This document shows, piece by piece, positions 8,425 to 18,890 of a stretch of 64,000 nt of DNA. The first letter of the stretch is position 1, and the number at the start of each line of letters is the position of its first letter. The translations under genes were made by a program, and so were the position numbers. The stretch is from Desulfovibrio litoralis DSM 11393 (GTDB lineage: Bacteria > Desulfobacterota > Desulfovibrionia > Desulfovibrionales > Desulfovibrionaceae), in the NCBI RefSeq assembly GCF_900143255.1, contig NZ_FRDI01000009.1:1-64000 (forward strand), in the 5' to 3' direction. The notes under the pieces were generated by a model. The model had not been told where the DNA came from and did not search any database. It saw nothing but the letters and a program-made list of their open reading frames with translations.

Positions 8425-9045
8425 TTATTCTTTTGTTAAAGCAATCCCCTCGCCAAAAGCAGCTAAGGAAAACATATCATTAAACAAATTAACAACAGCT
8501 TCTTGATAGGCTTCTTGACTCATATCACCTTTTTTCAGTTTTAAACCGTTTTCGCTGTGTGATATTTTGTGTAGGGTAAGAAGCTTCGTAAAAACCGGCA
8601 TAACCCAAGCGACTTTGTAAGGAAATTGATCAGGCTCTTGGACAGGGTAGAGCGTTAAACCTTTTTTTGTAAGCATTACAGGGACAAGAGTGCTTTTTTC
8701 ACAATCAACGACTTCCAATAAAAAAGTGTTTTCTTGCTTTAAGGGTTTGATTAAGGTTAAAGAGCGTTGTTGTTCTGTTTCTCCTATTTTCAAGCTTAGA
8801 AAAAAGGCATTATGTGAACCTTCTTTACGTTCAAGGACAACAGTTTCTCTCGGAGCTTTTTTTACTTGGGCTTCTGAAAAATATACGCCTGAGATATAAG
8901 GGATTTTTTCATCAGCAGTATCAAAAATTACTGTTTGTTCTTGTAAAACATGCTGGTCAGACTCGACAAAGCAAGCTGATAACAGAAGCATAAAAGCAAT
9001 TATAGAAACGAGTCGCAGGCTTTTTGATAAAAGTTTTTTGGGCAT
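8425..9045 (-). CDS. Lipoprotein, paralogue 2 of a tandem pair
   Basis: The frame is open from 9147, but the start at 9045 is preferred because it gives a proper lipoprotein signal (MPKKLLSKSLRLV, hydrophobic stretch, LLLSAC) and a 205-residue product nearly equal in length to paralogue 1. The mature part is moderately diverged from the neighbour but keeps the FVESDQ start and the NLFNDMF and GIALTKE end. A third, destroyed copy leaves its tail at 7517-7560. The role is unknown; repeated duplication suggests a surface or envelope protein under diversifying or dosage pressure. Confidence 0.78.
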   Translation of the reverse strand: MPKKLLSKSLRLVSIIAFMLLLSACFVESDQHVLQEQTVIFDTADEKIPYISGVYFSEAQVKKAPRETVVLERKEGSHNAFFLSLKIGETEQQRSLTLIKPLKQENTFLLEVVDCEKSTLVPVMLTKKGLTLYPVQEPDQFPYKVAWVMPVFTKLLTLHKISHSENGLKLKKGDMSQEAYQEAVVNLFNDMFSLAAFGEGIALTKE

Positions 9046-9355
9046 GATTCTCTCGGGTTTTAAGAAACTATCAAAAATAAAGTAAGACCATTGCATAATA
9101 ATCATAGTATATATTAAAGTTTTTAAAGAATAAAAAAAATATTGCAAGATATATTTATCTCATTGATTTATTATGATATTTTTATATTGTGTAAGAATTA
9201 GTTTCTCTCAAACTTGTCTTTTGTTTATAACCTAAAGGTTTGTTTACGAAACAGGCTTGATAAAAATAGTCATAAAGGGTATGCAGAGCTTGAAAATACT
9301 GCAAAAATAAATTAAGCTTTATATTCAAAACGAGTAAAAGAACAAAGATATAAAA
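9046..9355. other. Intergenic gap between lipoprotein 2 and ispH
   Basis: These 310 bases separate divergent genes. They contain copy 3 of the border repeat (9135-9148) and otherwise AT-rich sequence. A long frame on the minus strand across this region runs into ispH and is its shadow. I see no other feature. Confidence 0.5.
9135..9148 (+). repeat. Border repeat AAAAATATTGCAAG, copy 3
   Basis: Identical over 14 bases to the copies at 7659 and 8387, upstream of lipoprotein 2. It lies 748 bases from copy 2, so each lipoprotein gene is bracketed by this sequence. Confidence 0.7.
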
Positions 9356-10240
9356 ATGAAAGTAATTCGAGCGAAAAATGCGGGTTTTTGTATGGGGGTA
9401 AGTCTTGCCTTGCGTAAGCTTGACGACTTGTTGGAAAAGTCTAAAACAAAGTTTAACCATATAAAAACTTTTGGTCCTATTATTCATAATCCTCAAGTGT
9501 TGCAAGATTATGCCGATAAAGGTGTTGTTATTGTACATAATGTTGAGGAAGTAAAAAGCGGCGACGCCGTTTTAATTAGGGCTCACGGTATTCCGCTTGC
9601 AATTGAAACGGAACTTTTGAAAAAAGGGATAACTTTGGTTGATGCAACTTGTCCTAAAGTGAAAAAAGCTCAACTTTCTATTTTAGAAGCAACTCAAAAA
9701 GGTGGAGTTTTGTTGTTGTTTGGAGAGGCGAGCCACCCGGAAGTTTTAGGGCTTTTAAGTTATGCTTCACCTGAGGCTAAAGTTTTTTCAACTCAAGACG
9801 ATTTAAAAAGTTTTCTCAATTCTTCTTTGTTTGATATAAACGTAAGCTATTTTTTAGCAGCCCAAACCACTCAAGATAAAGAAGAGTTTGTGGTTATGGA
9901 AAATATCTTGAAAACTCACTTAAATCACAATATTCCTGTGTTGCAAACTATTTGTGATGCTACTCGCACCAGACAGTCGGAAACTTTGGAAATAGCCGAA
10001 AAAGTTGAGCTAATGTTGGTGCTTGGAGGAAAGAATAGTGCCAATACAAGACGCTTGGTTAATGTCTCTGAATCAGTAGGAACAGAAGCCTATCATATTG
10101 AAACAGCAGATGAATTATTTTCACAAGAGAAATTACTGGCAAAATTAAAAAAAACTGCTATTATCGGGCTGACTGCCGGTGCATCTACTCCTATCAATTT
10201 GGTTGATGAACTGCAAAAACGTATAGAACAAAGTGTATAA
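9356..10240 (+). CDS. ispH: 4-hydroxy-3-methylbut-2-enyl diphosphate reductase (IspH)
   Basis: IspH carries out the last MEP-pathway step, reducing HMBPP to IPP and DMAPP with an iron-sulfur cluster. The 294-residue protein has the three cluster cysteines at C12 (AGFCMGV), C99 (DATCPKV) and C200 (TICDATRTRQ), the substrate histidines H44 (IIHNP), H77 (RAHG) and H127 (SHPEV), and the later NSANTRR and TAGASTP segments. Length and motif order are normal. It is monocistronic or co-transcribed with cheV 53 bases downstream. Confidence 0.97.
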   Translation: MKVIRAKNAGFCMGVSLALRKLDDLLEKSKTKFNHIKTFGPIIHNPQVLQDYADKGVVIVHNVEEVKSGDAVLIRAHGIPLAIETELLKKGITLVDATCPKVKKAQLSILEATQKGGVLLLFGEASHPEVLGLLSYASPEAKVFSTQDDLKSFLNSSLFDINVSYFLAAQTTQDKEEFVVMENILKTHLNHNIPVLQTICDATRTRQSETLEIAEKVELMLVLGGKNSANTRRLVNVSESVGTEAYHIETADELFSQEKLLAKLKKTAIIGLTAGASTPINLVDELQKRIEQSV

Positions 10241-10293
10241 TTCTTTAATAATCAATAGTTACAATATTTATTCCTCAGAGGGCGGAGCTTTGT

Positions 10294-11256
10294 ATGTCTC
10301 AAACAAATATCTTACTTGAAGCCGGTACAAATGAACTTGAAATCGTTGCTTTTCACCTTGATGAAGAAGAAAACAACGGACAGGGCGTTTACAAAGGTTA
10401 TTATGGCGTTAACGTTGCCAAGGTTTTAGAGATTATACGCCTGCCTAAGATTACTGAAATGCCGGAGGCAAGGCATCCTTCTGTTTTGGGTGCGTTTAAT
10501 TTACGTTCTAAAATTATCCCTTTGGTTGATTTAAGTGTTTGGCTCGGAAAGAAAAGAGCAAACACCGAACCGCCAAAAGTTATCGTAACCGAATTTAACG
10601 GAATGACCACGGCTTTTTTGGTTTCGGGCGTAAACCGTATTCACCGCATTAGCTGGCAAGAGGTTGAGCCACCCAATACTTATGTTTCTGCCTTAAGTCA
10701 TAATACAATAACTGGTGTGGTTAAACTTGAAGGGCGTATTATCTTTTTATTAGATTTGGAAAGAATAGTAACCAACCTTAACCCACAACTTAACTTACGT
10801 TTTGACTCTGACTTTGATTTTACTTCCGATACGCGTCGCCGTGCTATATTAGCAGATGACTCAATGCTTGTGCGTGAAATGTTAAAAGACCTGCTTGAAA
10901 AGGCTAATTTTGAAGTTCAAGCTTTAAATAACGGTAAAGAGGCTTGGGACCTTCTCGAACGCTTGAGAGATCGAAGCGAAGCAGAAGGGCGCCCTATTAC
11001 CGACTATGTTCAGGTTGTTATTTCTGATATTGAAATGCCAAGTATGGACGGTCATAACCTCTGTAAACGAATAAAAGACGATCGTGTGTTGCATGAATTG
11101 CCCGTTTTGTTATTTTCTTCCTTGATTACTGATCGTTTACGTCATAAAGGCGATAGCGTTGGGGCTGATGCTCAAATTTCTAAACCTGAAGTTACTGCTC
11201 TTGCCAAACACGCCATGCGTTTAATCGAAGAAAGAGAACAAGCCAGAAAATCGTAA
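10294..11256 (+). CDS. cheV: CheV-type chemotaxis coupling protein (CheW plus receiver)
   Basis: The 320-residue protein has an N-terminal CheW-like domain (about residues 10-170: GVNVAKVLEIIRLP, GAFNLRSKIIPLVDL, ITGVVKLEGRIIFLLD) and a C-terminal receiver domain (about 185-315) with ILADDS and phospho-acceptor VISDIEMPSMDG. CheV links chemoreceptors to the kinase CheA, and its phosphorylation is thought to tune adaptation. A GGAG site precedes the ATG. No other chemotaxis gene adjoins it, but the flagellar genes at 60-64 kb show the cell is motile. Confidence 0.93.
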   Translation: MSQTNILLEAGTNELEIVAFHLDEEENNGQGVYKGYYGVNVAKVLEIIRLPKITEMPEARHPSVLGAFNLRSKIIPLVDLSVWLGKKRANTEPPKVIVTEFNGMTTAFLVSGVNRIHRISWQEVEPPNTYVSALSHNTITGVVKLEGRIIFLLDLERIVTNLNPQLNLRFDSDFDFTSDTRRRAILADDSMLVREMLKDLLEKANFEVQALNNGKEAWDLLERLRDRSEAEGRPITDYVQVVISDIEMPSMDGHNLCKRIKDDRVLHELPVLLFSSLITDRLRHKGDSVGADAQISKPEVTALAKHAMRLIEEREQARKS

Positions 11257-11590
11257 CTTTTTTTATATTATATAAAACACAAAAGTTTTCTCTTGATATA
11301 ACAGATGATTGTAAAGAGATAAATCTGAACTTGAGATTTTTATTTTTTCTAGACTTTATTTAAAAAAAGTAGCATAAAGATAAGAAGTGCTTTAGGTTGG
11401 GTTTTACTCTTGCCTGTTGTTCTTTTGTGTTTACTTGTCTTTTAAGATATAAACAAAAATATTATTTTTATTGTATTAAAGACCTAATCTTTTATAGAAA
11501 AGATACGATTAGATAATTGTCTAGAGTTTTTCTAGAATTATTAATTTAAAAAATGATCAAAATATTTTAACTTTTTTGTTGGAGGAAAGT
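11257..11590. other. Intergenic gap upstream of the exported protein gene
   Basis: About 334 AT-rich bases without a gene. TCTAGA occurs three times, including an inverted pair TCTAGA-GTTTT-TCTAGA at 11520-11536. The ribosome-binding site GGAGG at 11581-11585 belongs to the next gene. Confidence 0.5.
11520..11536. promoter_or_regulatory. Candidate operator, TCTAGA inverted pair
   Basis: Two TCTAGA hexamers separated by GTTTT lie 55 bases before the next ATG, and a third TCTAGA lies near 11349. The arrangement could be a repressor site or a weak hairpin. Evidence is the symmetry only. Confidence 0.25.
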
Positions 11591-12070
11591 ATGAAAAAAA
11601 TTATAATTGCGATTACTATGGGAATAATGTTGTGTTTTGCAACGAGTGTTGTTGCCGCAGAGCAAACAAAAGCAAAGCCAAAAGTCACAGCCAAAAAAAC
11701 AACTAAAGCAAAAACGAGCACTGATACCCCTGAAGTGGTACAGCAAAAACTTGATAGTTTTGCTCAAAAGCTTGTTGTTGATTTAAACAAAAATATGCTT
11801 AATGGCGAAAACCATAAAGAAGTAAAACAAGTTAACGGGCAATATGTTGCAAGTTATTGTGTGATTGATAAAAACTCTTTACACACTTCTTATGCACCGC
11901 CAAGCAAGTCAACCGCCATTACTTATGTTGGTTATTTAAAATATCAAGAAGTAAGCTATCAGGCAACAGGGAAAACCAAAGCAGAAGCCTTGGCAGGACC
12001 TTTTAAAGAAACCTCTCGTGTTCCTTTAACCGAACTTATTAAATATAATAAGGGAAAATGGTCTTACTAA
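11591..12070 (+). CDS. Exported protein of unknown function
   Basis: The start at 11591 is chosen because GGAGG sits 5 bases upstream. An in-frame TTG at 11576 lies ahead of that site. The 159-residue protein begins with a classic cleavable signal peptide (MKKIIIAITMGIMLCF, then SVVAAEQ), followed by a Lys/Thr/Ala-rich linker and a compact domain of about 110 residues containing QQKLDSFAQKLV and YVASYCVIDKNS. It is probably periplasmic. I do not recognise the family. A shared bidirectional terminator follows. Confidence 0.75.
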   Translation: MKKIIIAITMGIMLCFATSVVAAEQTKAKPKVTAKKTTKAKTSTDTPEVVQQKLDSFAQKLVVDLNKNMLNGENHKEVKQVNGQYVASYCVIDKNSLHTSYAPPSKSTAITYVGYLKYQEVSYQATGKTKAEALAGPFKETSRVPLTELIKYNKGKWSY

Positions 12071-12160
12071 ATCAAGACCGTTGCAAGACTCTGTTTTGCG
12101 TATGTTTGTTATAGTTTTAATTTCTGTAGTCTAGTTTTAGAGAAAATATAAAAGTAAAAT

Positions 12161-12193
12161 AAAAAACCACCGATTTATTTTGGTGGTTTTTTT
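12161..12193. terminator. Bidirectional rho-independent terminator
   Basis: AAAAAACCACC (12161-12171) pairs with GGTGGTTTTTT (12182-12192) around a 10-base loop, giving a T-run on either strand. It sits between the convergent exported-protein gene and the acyl carrier protein gene and can end both. Confidence 0.85.
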
Positions 12194-12228
12194 ATTTAAG
12201 TCTGTATTGTTTTAGGCTCTAGATAGCT

Positions 12229-12537
12229 TTATTGAGTATTTGGATCTTCAGTAATTTGTTCAAATATTTTGGTAATATTTCTCTGGGCTTTTTCTTCATT
12301 ATATAGTTTTATAATGTATGAATGTAGATCGTTAAGATGTTTTATCTCTTGTGGTATTTCTTTATTATAGCTGTTTTTAAAGGTTTCTTCCAAAAGAATT
12401 ACCATATCAACGGCATCTAAGCTGTCAATTCCTAAATCTTCACGTAATAAAGCGTCTGGTGTAAGGGTTTCGGGATCAAGATGAAATTTTTCGCTTAAAG
12501 CTTTGTTGATTAAATTAATAATCGCCTCATCGGTCAT
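12229..12537 (-). CDS. Acyl carrier protein-like protein
   Basis: The 102-residue protein has the ACP fold pattern and the phosphopantetheine attachment motif LGIDSLDAVDM, with Ser39 as the modified residue. It should carry acyl groups as thioesters. The sequence differs from a typical AcpP: it has a basic insertion (FKNSYNKEIPQEIKHL) and about 20 extra C-terminal residues. No fatty-acid synthesis gene adjoins it; it lies 84 bases downstream of uvrA on the same strand. It may be a specialised ACP for lipid A, lipoprotein or secondary acylation. A GGAG site precedes the ATG. Confidence 0.85.
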   Translation of the reverse strand: MTDEAIINLINKALSEKFHLDPETLTPDALLREDLGIDSLDAVDMVILLEETFKNSYNKEIPQEIKHLNDLHSYIIKLYNEEKAQRNITKIFEQITEDPNTQ

Positions 12538-12621
12538 TGTGATGCTCCGTTATATTCTCAGATAAAATTTTAATATATTTTCTTTCATAACAAAAAATGC
12601 TATTTTTGTATATAATATTTT

Positions 12622-15459
12622 TTATTCTTTTAAGACTTTTTCAGGAGTACCCTTGGCGATAATTGTTCCACCGTTGTCTCCGCCGCCCGGTCCAAGCTCT
12701 ATTACATAATCGGTTGACATAATTAAATCGGTATTATGTTCAATAACCAAGACGCTTGCCCCCTTATCCACAAGTTGGTTTAAAACGGTAATCAGTTTGC
12801 CAACTTCATGCATGTGTAAGCCGGTTGTGGGTTCGTCTAAAATATAAAGTGTGTTTGGAAGGCTTTTCTTTCCGAGTTCTTTTGAAATTTTAATGCGTTG
12901 AGCTTCACCGCCCGAGAGGGTTGTTGCCGGTTGTCCGAGCTTTAAATATTCAAGACCAACTTCTTCCAAAACGTTTAAACGACGTTGTAAAACGGGGTAA
13001 CTTTCAAAAAAAGTTTTCGCTTGGCTAACGGTTAGGTCTAAAACCTCTGAAATATTAAGCCCTTTATATTTTACTTCTAAGGTTTCGTAATTATAGCGTT
13101 TTCCTTTACATAAATCACAAGTTACATGAATATCCGGTAAAAAGTGCATTTCTACTTTGATTTGTCCGTCTCCGCTACAGGCTTCACAACGTCCACCCGG
13201 AACGTTAAAGCTAAAACGCCCCGGTTTATAACCGCGTTTTTTTGCATCGGGTGTCATTGCAAAGATATTGCGAATTTCATCAAAAATCTTGGTATAAGTG
13301 GCGGGGTTTGAACGAGGGGTTCGCCCTATCGGAGTTTGATCGATTGCGATAATGCGTTCGATTTGTTCAACGCCTTCTATTGCGTTTAAAGTTCCCGGAT
13401 TTTCGACCTTTAAACCTTGGCTGAGTGCGAGATGTTTATATAAAGTATCAATCACAAGCGAACTTTTTCCCGATCCTGAAACGCCGGTTACTGAGGTGAA
13501 AACACCTAAAGGAAAAGAACAGTCAATATTTTTTAAATTATGAGTGCTGACACCTTTCAAAACAAGTTCTCCACTCGCTTTACGCCTTTTAGTCGGGCGA
13601 GGAATGCGTAAGTCGCCTCTTAAATATCCGGCGGTCAGAGAATTTTTTGCTTTTAAAAGCTCAGGCACGCTTCCGTTAAAAATCAGTTCTCCGCCAAGTA
13701 TGCCCGACCCCGGTCCAAGCTCGATAACCGTATCGGCCTCTCTGATTGTCGCTTCGTCGTGTTCAACCACCAAAACGGTGTTTCCTCTTTGCTGTAAACT
13801 GCGTAAGGTATTTAAAAGTCTTAAGTTATCTTTTGGGTGTAAGCCGATTGAGGGTTCGTCCAAAACATAAGTTACACCGACTAAACCCGAGCCAAGTTGA
13901 GAGGCAAGGCGTATTCTTTGAGCTTCGCCGCCTGATAAGGTTGCCATACTACGGCTTAAAGTAAGATATTCAAGCCCGACGCTACTCATAAAAGACAAGC
14001 GATGACTTAATTCTTTTTGTAATGGTTCGGCAATTATGGAATGGCGACCGCTAAAGTCTAAAGCTTCAATCCAATTGAACGCTTTGGTAACAGATAAAGA
14101 ACAAAATTCATAGATATTGATTCCGTTTACTTTAACGGCAAGAGCCTCGGGTTTTAACCTTGCACCTTTACAAGCCGGGCAGGCTCTTGTTTGGCGATAG
14201 CGTGAAAGTTCATCTCGCCATGCTTCTCCGTATTGCATACCTTGTTCTAAAATAGCAATTATTCCCTTCCAAGTATCCTTTATTTTATTGTCTTTTTTCG
14301 GAGCTTTTGTTCCACCCAGCCAGTTGCGTTGTAGGTTGTATTGAGCAGACTGGTATGGTTTTCCTTCGTTATCAAGTCCAAAAAATAAGGCATTAAAAGC
14401 GTCTTCCGAGAAATCTTTCAAGGGGGTTGAAAGAGTAAAGGCAAAGTCTTTCCCAAGTTCCAACAAAGTTTTTTCGTATTTTTCAAAGATTTTTGGATTT
14501 TTCCAAGGTAAAACACCGCCCGTATTCAAAGATAAACCTTTATTTGGGGCAATCAGAGCCGGTTCAAAATATTCTACCGTTCCTAGACCTAAACACTGTG
14601 GGCAAGCACCTTGAGGGCTGTTAAAAGAAAAAAGTTGCGGGGTTAAAGCGGGCATGCTGATTTTACAGCGAGTACAAGAAGAGAGAGTGCTAAATTTTAA
14701 TTCTTGTTCCGAGATATTTTCGCCTGTTTCTGTTTTGTGTTCGGGAATTAAAAGGCTTATACGCCCATCTCCGTAACGTAAGGCGAGTTCGACGGAATCA
14801 GAAATACGCCCTCGGATATTTTCTCGTAAAACCAAGCGATCAACCACAAGGTCAAGGTTATGTTTTTTGTTTTTGTCAAGCTCGGGAAACTCGTCGATTT
14901 CAACGATTTTTCCGTTTATTCTAACTCTGGCGAAACCTTCGGCTTTAAGTTTTTTTAGCTTATCTTGTTGAGTTCCTTTTTGATATTCAACTAAGGGAGC
15001 AAGAAGAATACAGCGAGTTCCGTCTTTTAGGTTTAAAATATCCGCAATAATTTCATCTAAGGCTCTGCTTTCAATCGCATCACCACATTTTGGACAATGC
15101 ATTTTTCCTAAACGTGCAAAAAAGACACGCAAAAAATCATAAATTTCCGTAACTGTTCCGACTGTTGAGCGTGGGTTTCTGGTGGCGGTTTGTTGTTCAA
15201 GCGAGATAGCCGGTGATAAACCTTCTATTTTTTCTACGTCCGGCTTATCCATTTGAGGTAAAAATTGGCGTGCATAAGCTGATAAAGATTCAACATAGCG
15301 TCTTTGACCTTCTGCATAAACTATATCAAAGGCGAGTGTTGATTTTCCCGAACCGGAAGGACCACAGACAACAACAAGTTCATCTCGAGGAATATCGAGA
15401 GTAATGTTTTTGAGGTTATGCTGTTTAGCACCCTCTATATGGATAACGTTTTTTTTCAT
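12622..15459 (-). CDS. uvrA: Excinuclease ABC subunit A (UvrA)
   Basis: UvrA recognises bulky DNA damage and loads UvrB in nucleotide excision repair. The 945-residue protein shows two ABC ATPase halves: Walker [14 protein letters not shown] near residue 33, signature [12 protein letters not shown], a second Walker [14 protein letters not shown], and a second signature [12 protein letters not shown]. Zinc-binding cysteine pairs are visible ([26 protein letters not shown]). Length is normal. The gene appears to stand alone with an acyl carrier protein gene downstream; uvrB and uvrC are not in the window. Confidence 0.98.
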   Translation of the reverse strand: MKKNVIHIEGAKQHNLKNITLDIPRDELVVVCGPSGSGKSTLAFDIVYAEGQRRYVESLSAYARQFLPQMDKPDVEKIEGLSPAISLEQQTATRNPRSTVGTVTEIYDFLRVFFARLGKMHCPKCGDAIESRALDEIIADILNLKDGTRCILLAPLVEYQKGTQQDKLKKLKAEGFARVRINGKIVEIDEFPELDKNKKHNLDLVVDRLVLRENIRGRISDSVELALRYGDGRISLLIPEHKTETGENISEQELKFSTLSSCTRCKISMPALTPQLFSFNSPQGACPQCLGLGTVEYFEPALIAPNKGLSLNTGGVLPWKNPKIFEKYEKTLLELGKDFAFTLSTPLKDFSEDAFNALFFGLDNEGKPYQSAQYNLQRNWLGGTKAPKKDNKIKDTWKGIIAILEQGMQYGEAWRDELSRYRQTRACPACKGARLKPEALAVKVNGINIYEFCSLSVTKAFNWIEALDFSGRHSIIAEPLQKELSHRLSFMSSVGLEYLTLSRSMATLSGGEAQRIRLASQLGSGLVGVTYVLDEPSIGLHPKDNLRLLNTLRSLQQRGNTVLVVEHDEATIREADTVIELGPGSGILGGELIFNGSVPELLKAKNSLTAGYLRGDLRIPRPTKRRKASGELVLKGVSTHNLKNIDCSFPLGVFTSVTGVSGSGKSSLVIDTLYKHLALSQGLKVENPGTLNAIEGVEQIERIIAIDQTPIGRTPRSNPATYTKIFDEIRNIFAMTPDAKKRGYKPGRFSFNVPGGRCEACSGDGQIKVEMHFLPDIHVTCDLCKGKRYNYETLEVKYKGLNISEVLDLTVSQAKTFFESYPVLQRRLNVLEEVGLEYLKLGQPATTLSGGEAQRIKISKELGKKSLPNTLYILDEPTTGLHMHEVGKLITVLNQLVDKGASVLVIEHNTDLIMSTDYVIELGPGGGDNGGTIIAKGTPEKVLKE

Positions 15460-15525
15460 GATATATTATAGATACTTAATAGTTAAAGTATATGTAAAAA
15501 TTTTGTGATTAAGTTAATAAAAACA

Positions 15526-15570
15526 ACAAAAAGGGGATAAAGCCTTAGATAAGACAAAACCCCCTTTTGT
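15526..15570 (-). terminator. Rho-independent terminator after tkt
   Basis: On the minus strand ACAAAAGGGGG pairs with CCCCTTTTTGT around a loop of about 23 bases and is followed by more Ts. It lies 20 bases after the tkt stop codon. Confidence 0.75.
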
Positions 15571-15589
15571 ATTAATAGAAAAACAATAA

Positions 15590-17587
15590 TTATTTATTGA
15601 GTAATGCTTTTGCTTCTTTTAAAACATTTTCAACCGTGAAGCCAAAATGCTTAAATAATTTATCTGCGGGAGCAGATTCTCCGAAACTGTGCATGCCGAT
15701 TACTTTCCCGTCAAGACCCGTATATTTTGTCCACCAGTCAGCACTGGCGGCTTCAATCGCAAGACGTTTACGAGTTTTTAAAGGTAAGACACTTTCTTTA
15801 TAATTTTGGGGTTGGGCTTCAAAAAGTTCGGCACAAGGCATTGAGACCACTCTAACTTTACGTCCTTCGGCGTTTAAGTTTTGAGCCGCCTGCACTGCAA
15901 GGTTAACTTCAGAGCCACTGGCTATTATTATAAGTTCGGGATCAGAACAATCAAGTAGTATGTATGCACCTTTTTCAATATTTTTTGTTTGTTCGGAATT
16001 ACGAGGCATGGGTTCAAGCCCTTGGCGAGTTAACGCTAAACAGCTAGGACCGTTTAAGCGTTCCAAGCTCTTTTTCCAAGCAACCACGGTTTCAACCGCA
16101 TCACAAGGTCGCCAAACCTGCATATTGGGAATTAAACGTAAGCTTGCAACTTGTTCAATAGGCTGATGGGTCGGGCCGTCTTCGCCAACGCCGATAGAAT
16201 CGTGGGTTAATACCCAAATAACTCTTTGTTTCATTAAAGCGGATAAACGAATAGCGTTTTTGGCATAATCGGAAAAGATCAAGAAAGTTCCGGCGTAAGG
16301 AATAAAACCGCCATATAACGCCAAACCGTTCATGATTGCACCCATGGCAAATTCACGCACCCCATAAGCAAGATAATTACCGCTCATGGTTTCGGGTTTA
16401 ATAGTAACGGAGCCCTTCCAACAAGTTCCGACAGAGCCGGAAAGATCGGCAGAACCGCCCAATAATTCGGGTAATTTTGGTGCTATTGCGTTCAAAACGT
16501 TTAATGATGCGACTCGAGTAGCCGGTTTGTCCGAACTTTTGGCATTTTGTTCGATTAAGTTTTGCATCATATTTGAGAAATCATCAGGTAATTGGGCTTT
16601 AAGCCTACGAGTAAGCTCTTTGGCTAATTCGGGAAATTCCTGTGTATACGCTTTAAATCTTGCGTTCCAATCGTGTTCGGCTGTTGCGCCTTTTTCAGCA
16701 GCGTTCCATTTTTCCAGAATTTTTGCGGGAATTTCAAAAGGCGGATATTCAATTCCCAGTTGTTTTTTAGTGGCGAGAGCTTCATCTTTGCCCAGCGGAG
16801 AACCGTGGGTTGCGGCTGTTCCCGCTTTGTTGGGAGATCCATAACCTATTGTAGTTTTACAACAAATTAGCGTTGGTTTATTGGTGTTTTTTGTGGCTTG
16901 GCTGATGGCTTTGCGAATGTCTGTTGAATCATGACCGTCAACATTTTCAATTACATTCCAACCATAAGCACGAAAACGCTCGGGAGTATTGTCGGTAAAC
17001 CAGTCTTTTACGTTACCTTCGATAGAAATTCCGTTATCGTCCCAAAGGGCAATAAGTTTGTTTAAACCCCAAGTTCCGGCGAGAGAGGCGGCTTCGTGAG
17101 AAATGCCTTCCATCAAACAGCCATCGCCTAAAAATACATAAGTATTGTGATTAAACAAATCAAAACCCGGGCGATTAAATTCTTTGGCAAGTAGTTTTTC
17201 TGCCAGTGCCATGCCTACGGCGGTAGCAAGCCCTTGCCCGAGTGGGCCAGTGGTGGTTTCAACGCCGGGCGTTAAACCAAATTCCGGGTGGCCGGGAGTT
17301 TTTGAGCCAAATTGGCGAAAGTTTTTAATATCATCAATTGTTAAATCATAACCGGAAAGATATAATAAAGCATAAATCAGCATGGAAGCATGTCCGTTAG
17401 ACAATACAAAACGATCACGGTTAATCCAATGTGGATTTTTGGGGTTATGCACAAGAACGTCATGCCAAAGAACCGTTGCCATATCCGCCATGCCCAAGGG
17501 AGCCCCGGGGTGTCCTGATTTAGATTGTTCGATAGCGTCTATTGCCAATGCTCTGATCGCATTTGCAAGTTCCTTGTGATATGGCAT
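15590..17587 (-). CDS. tkt: Transketolase
   Basis: Transketolase moves two-carbon units between sugar phosphates with thiamine diphosphate in the non-oxidative pentose phosphate pathway. The 665-residue length is usual. Visible motifs are the ThDP-binding GDGCLMEG followed by [10 protein letters not shown], the substrate-binding STEP-like segment [17 protein letters not shown], and the central [23 protein letters not shown] lies 6 bases before the ATG. It is flanked by terminators and likely transcribed alone. Confidence 0.97.
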   Translation of the reverse strand: MPYHKELANAIRALAIDAIEQSKSGHPGAPLGMADMATVLWHDVLVHNPKNPHWINRDRFVLSNGHASMLIYALLYLSGYDLTIDDIKNFRQFGSKTPGHPEFGLTPGVETTTGPLGQGLATAVGMALAEKLLAKEFNRPGFDLFNHNTYVFLGDGCLMEGISHEAASLAGTWGLNKLIALWDDNGISIEGNVKDWFTDNTPERFRAYGWNVIENVDGHDSTDIRKAISQATKNTNKPTLICCKTTIGYGSPNKAGTAATHGSPLGKDEALATKKQLGIEYPPFEIPAKILEKWNAAEKGATAEHDWNARFKAYTQEFPELAKELTRRLKAQLPDDFSNMMQNLIEQNAKSSDKPATRVASLNVLNAIAPKLPELLGGSADLSGSVGTCWKGSVTIKPETMSGNYLAYGVREFAMGAIMNGLALYGGFIPYAGTFLIFSDYAKNAIRLSALMKQRVIWVLTHDSIGVGEDGPTHQPIEQVASLRLIPNMQVWRPCDAVETVVAWKKSLERLNGPSCLALTRQGLEPMPRNSEQTKNIEKGAYILLDCSDPELIIIASGSEVNLAVQAAQNLNAEGRKVRVVSMPCAELFEAQPQNYKESVLPLKTRKRLAIEAASADWWTKYTGLDGKVIGMHSFGESAPADKLFKHFGFTVENVLKEAKALLNK

Positions 17588-17662
17588 TTGTTGCTCCTTA
17601 ATATGCTTAAAGCTTAATATTTTATTATGTTTATTTTGATATATTTTACAGAATGAAAATGT

Positions 17663-18850
17663 TTAACTTCTGTAATCGGCGTTTATGTCAATATAACGAT
17701 GGGTCAGGTCAGAGGCGAGAAGTTCGTAATGTCCGTCTCCGTCGCCTAAAAAGAGTTCTATCATAAGATCGGTTTCTTCCAAAGGTTTTTTTAAGAGGCT
17801 ATCAAAATCGAGTTTTGTGGGTTGTGAGTTTTTAAATAATTCAACCCCGCAAAAGACCAAGCGTAAGGCATTTGGATCAAAGTTTACTCCGCTACGTCCT
17901 GCTGCTGCTACAATACGACCCCAGTTGGCATCTTTGCCATACATTGCCGTTTTGACAAGCTGAGAGTGTCCGACGGTTCTGGCGACTTTTTCAGCCTCGG
18001 CATTATCTTTTGTTCCGCTGACTTTAATAAATAAAACTTTGGTGGCACCCTCTCCGTCTTTTACTAATAAATAAGCGAGTTCTTTTAATATTTTTGTGAG
18101 TGCGTTTTGTAAAAGTTCAAGCTCGTCTTTTTCAGGTTTTACGCCGGAAGCTCCGTTGACCAAGCTATATATTGTATCGTTTGTGCTGGTGTCTCCGTCA
18201 ACGGAAACTCGATTAAAACTTTGATCAACAGCTTGTTTAAAAATTAAGTCCCAATCTTTTTTGTCTATTTGAGCATCACATAAAACAGTAGACAACATTG
18301 TTGCCATATTTGGGCAGATCATGCCCGCACCTTTCGCCACACCGGCAAGACAAACCGTTCCGTTTTTTAATTTTAAATTCATACCCGCAAATTTAGGAAA
18401 GGCATCGGTAGTCATGGTGGCTTCGGCAAAGTCTTCTAGCTCGGCAGTTCCGAGTTTTTGACAAATCAGCGGAGCCGCCTTTTCCCAACCCGGCATATCC
18501 ATTTGTAACCCGATAACTCCGGTTGAGGCGGGTAAAACTTCGCTTGCTTTTATGCCCAAATTTTCTGCGATTAATTGGGTACTTTTTTTACAGTTGTCTA
18601 TTCCCTCTTGTCCCGTGCAGGCGTTGGCAGAACCCGTATTAACTATTACCGCTCTGACACTTTGATTTAATGCAAGATATTCTTTAGCGACAAGTACGGG
18701 AGCCGCCGGAAAAAGGTTTGCGGTAAACAACGCACTCACTTGAGCGGGATATTCGCTTACAACCAAGGCTAAATCGTTGCGTTCGCCTTTACGAAAATAA
18801 GCTTTATGTACAGCAAATTTAAAACCTTTTGGTGTGGGTGTTTTGTTCAT
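17663..18850 (-). CDS. argJ: Glutamate N-acetyltransferase / amino-acid acetyltransferase (ArgJ)
   Basis: ArgJ transfers acetyl groups from N-acetylornithine to glutamate in cyclic arginine synthesis and in some species also uses acetyl-CoA. The 395-residue precursor carries the autocleavage site KGAGMICPNMATMLS, where cleavage before Thr yields the alpha and beta chains. DGDTSTNDT and GKDANWGRI are further family signatures. The frame opens with GTG-ATG; AGGAG sits 5 bases from the ATG, so 18850 is chosen. Whether it is mono- or bifunctional cannot be read from the sequence. Confidence 0.96.
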   Translation of the reverse strand: MNKTPTPKGFKFAVHKAYFRKGERNDLALVVSEYPAQVSALFTANLFPAAPVLVAKEYLALNQSVRAVIVNTGSANACTGQEGIDNCKKSTQLIAENLGIKASEVLPASTGVIGLQMDMPGWEKAAPLICQKLGTAELEDFAEATMTTDAFPKFAGMNLKLKNGTVCLAGVAKGAGMICPNMATMLSTVLCDAQIDKKDWDLIFKQAVDQSFNRVSVDGDTSTNDTIYSLVNGASGVKPEKDELELLQNALTKILKELAYLLVKDGEGATKVLFIKVSGTKDNAEAEKVARTVGHSQLVKTAMYGKDANWGRIVAAAGRSGVNFDPNALRLVFCGVELFKNSQPTKLDFDSLLKKPLEETDLMIELFLGDGDGHYELLASDLTHRYIDINADYRS

Positions 18851-18890
18851 CACGACTCCTGAAACTTATATAATTAAGCTGATTAAATTA

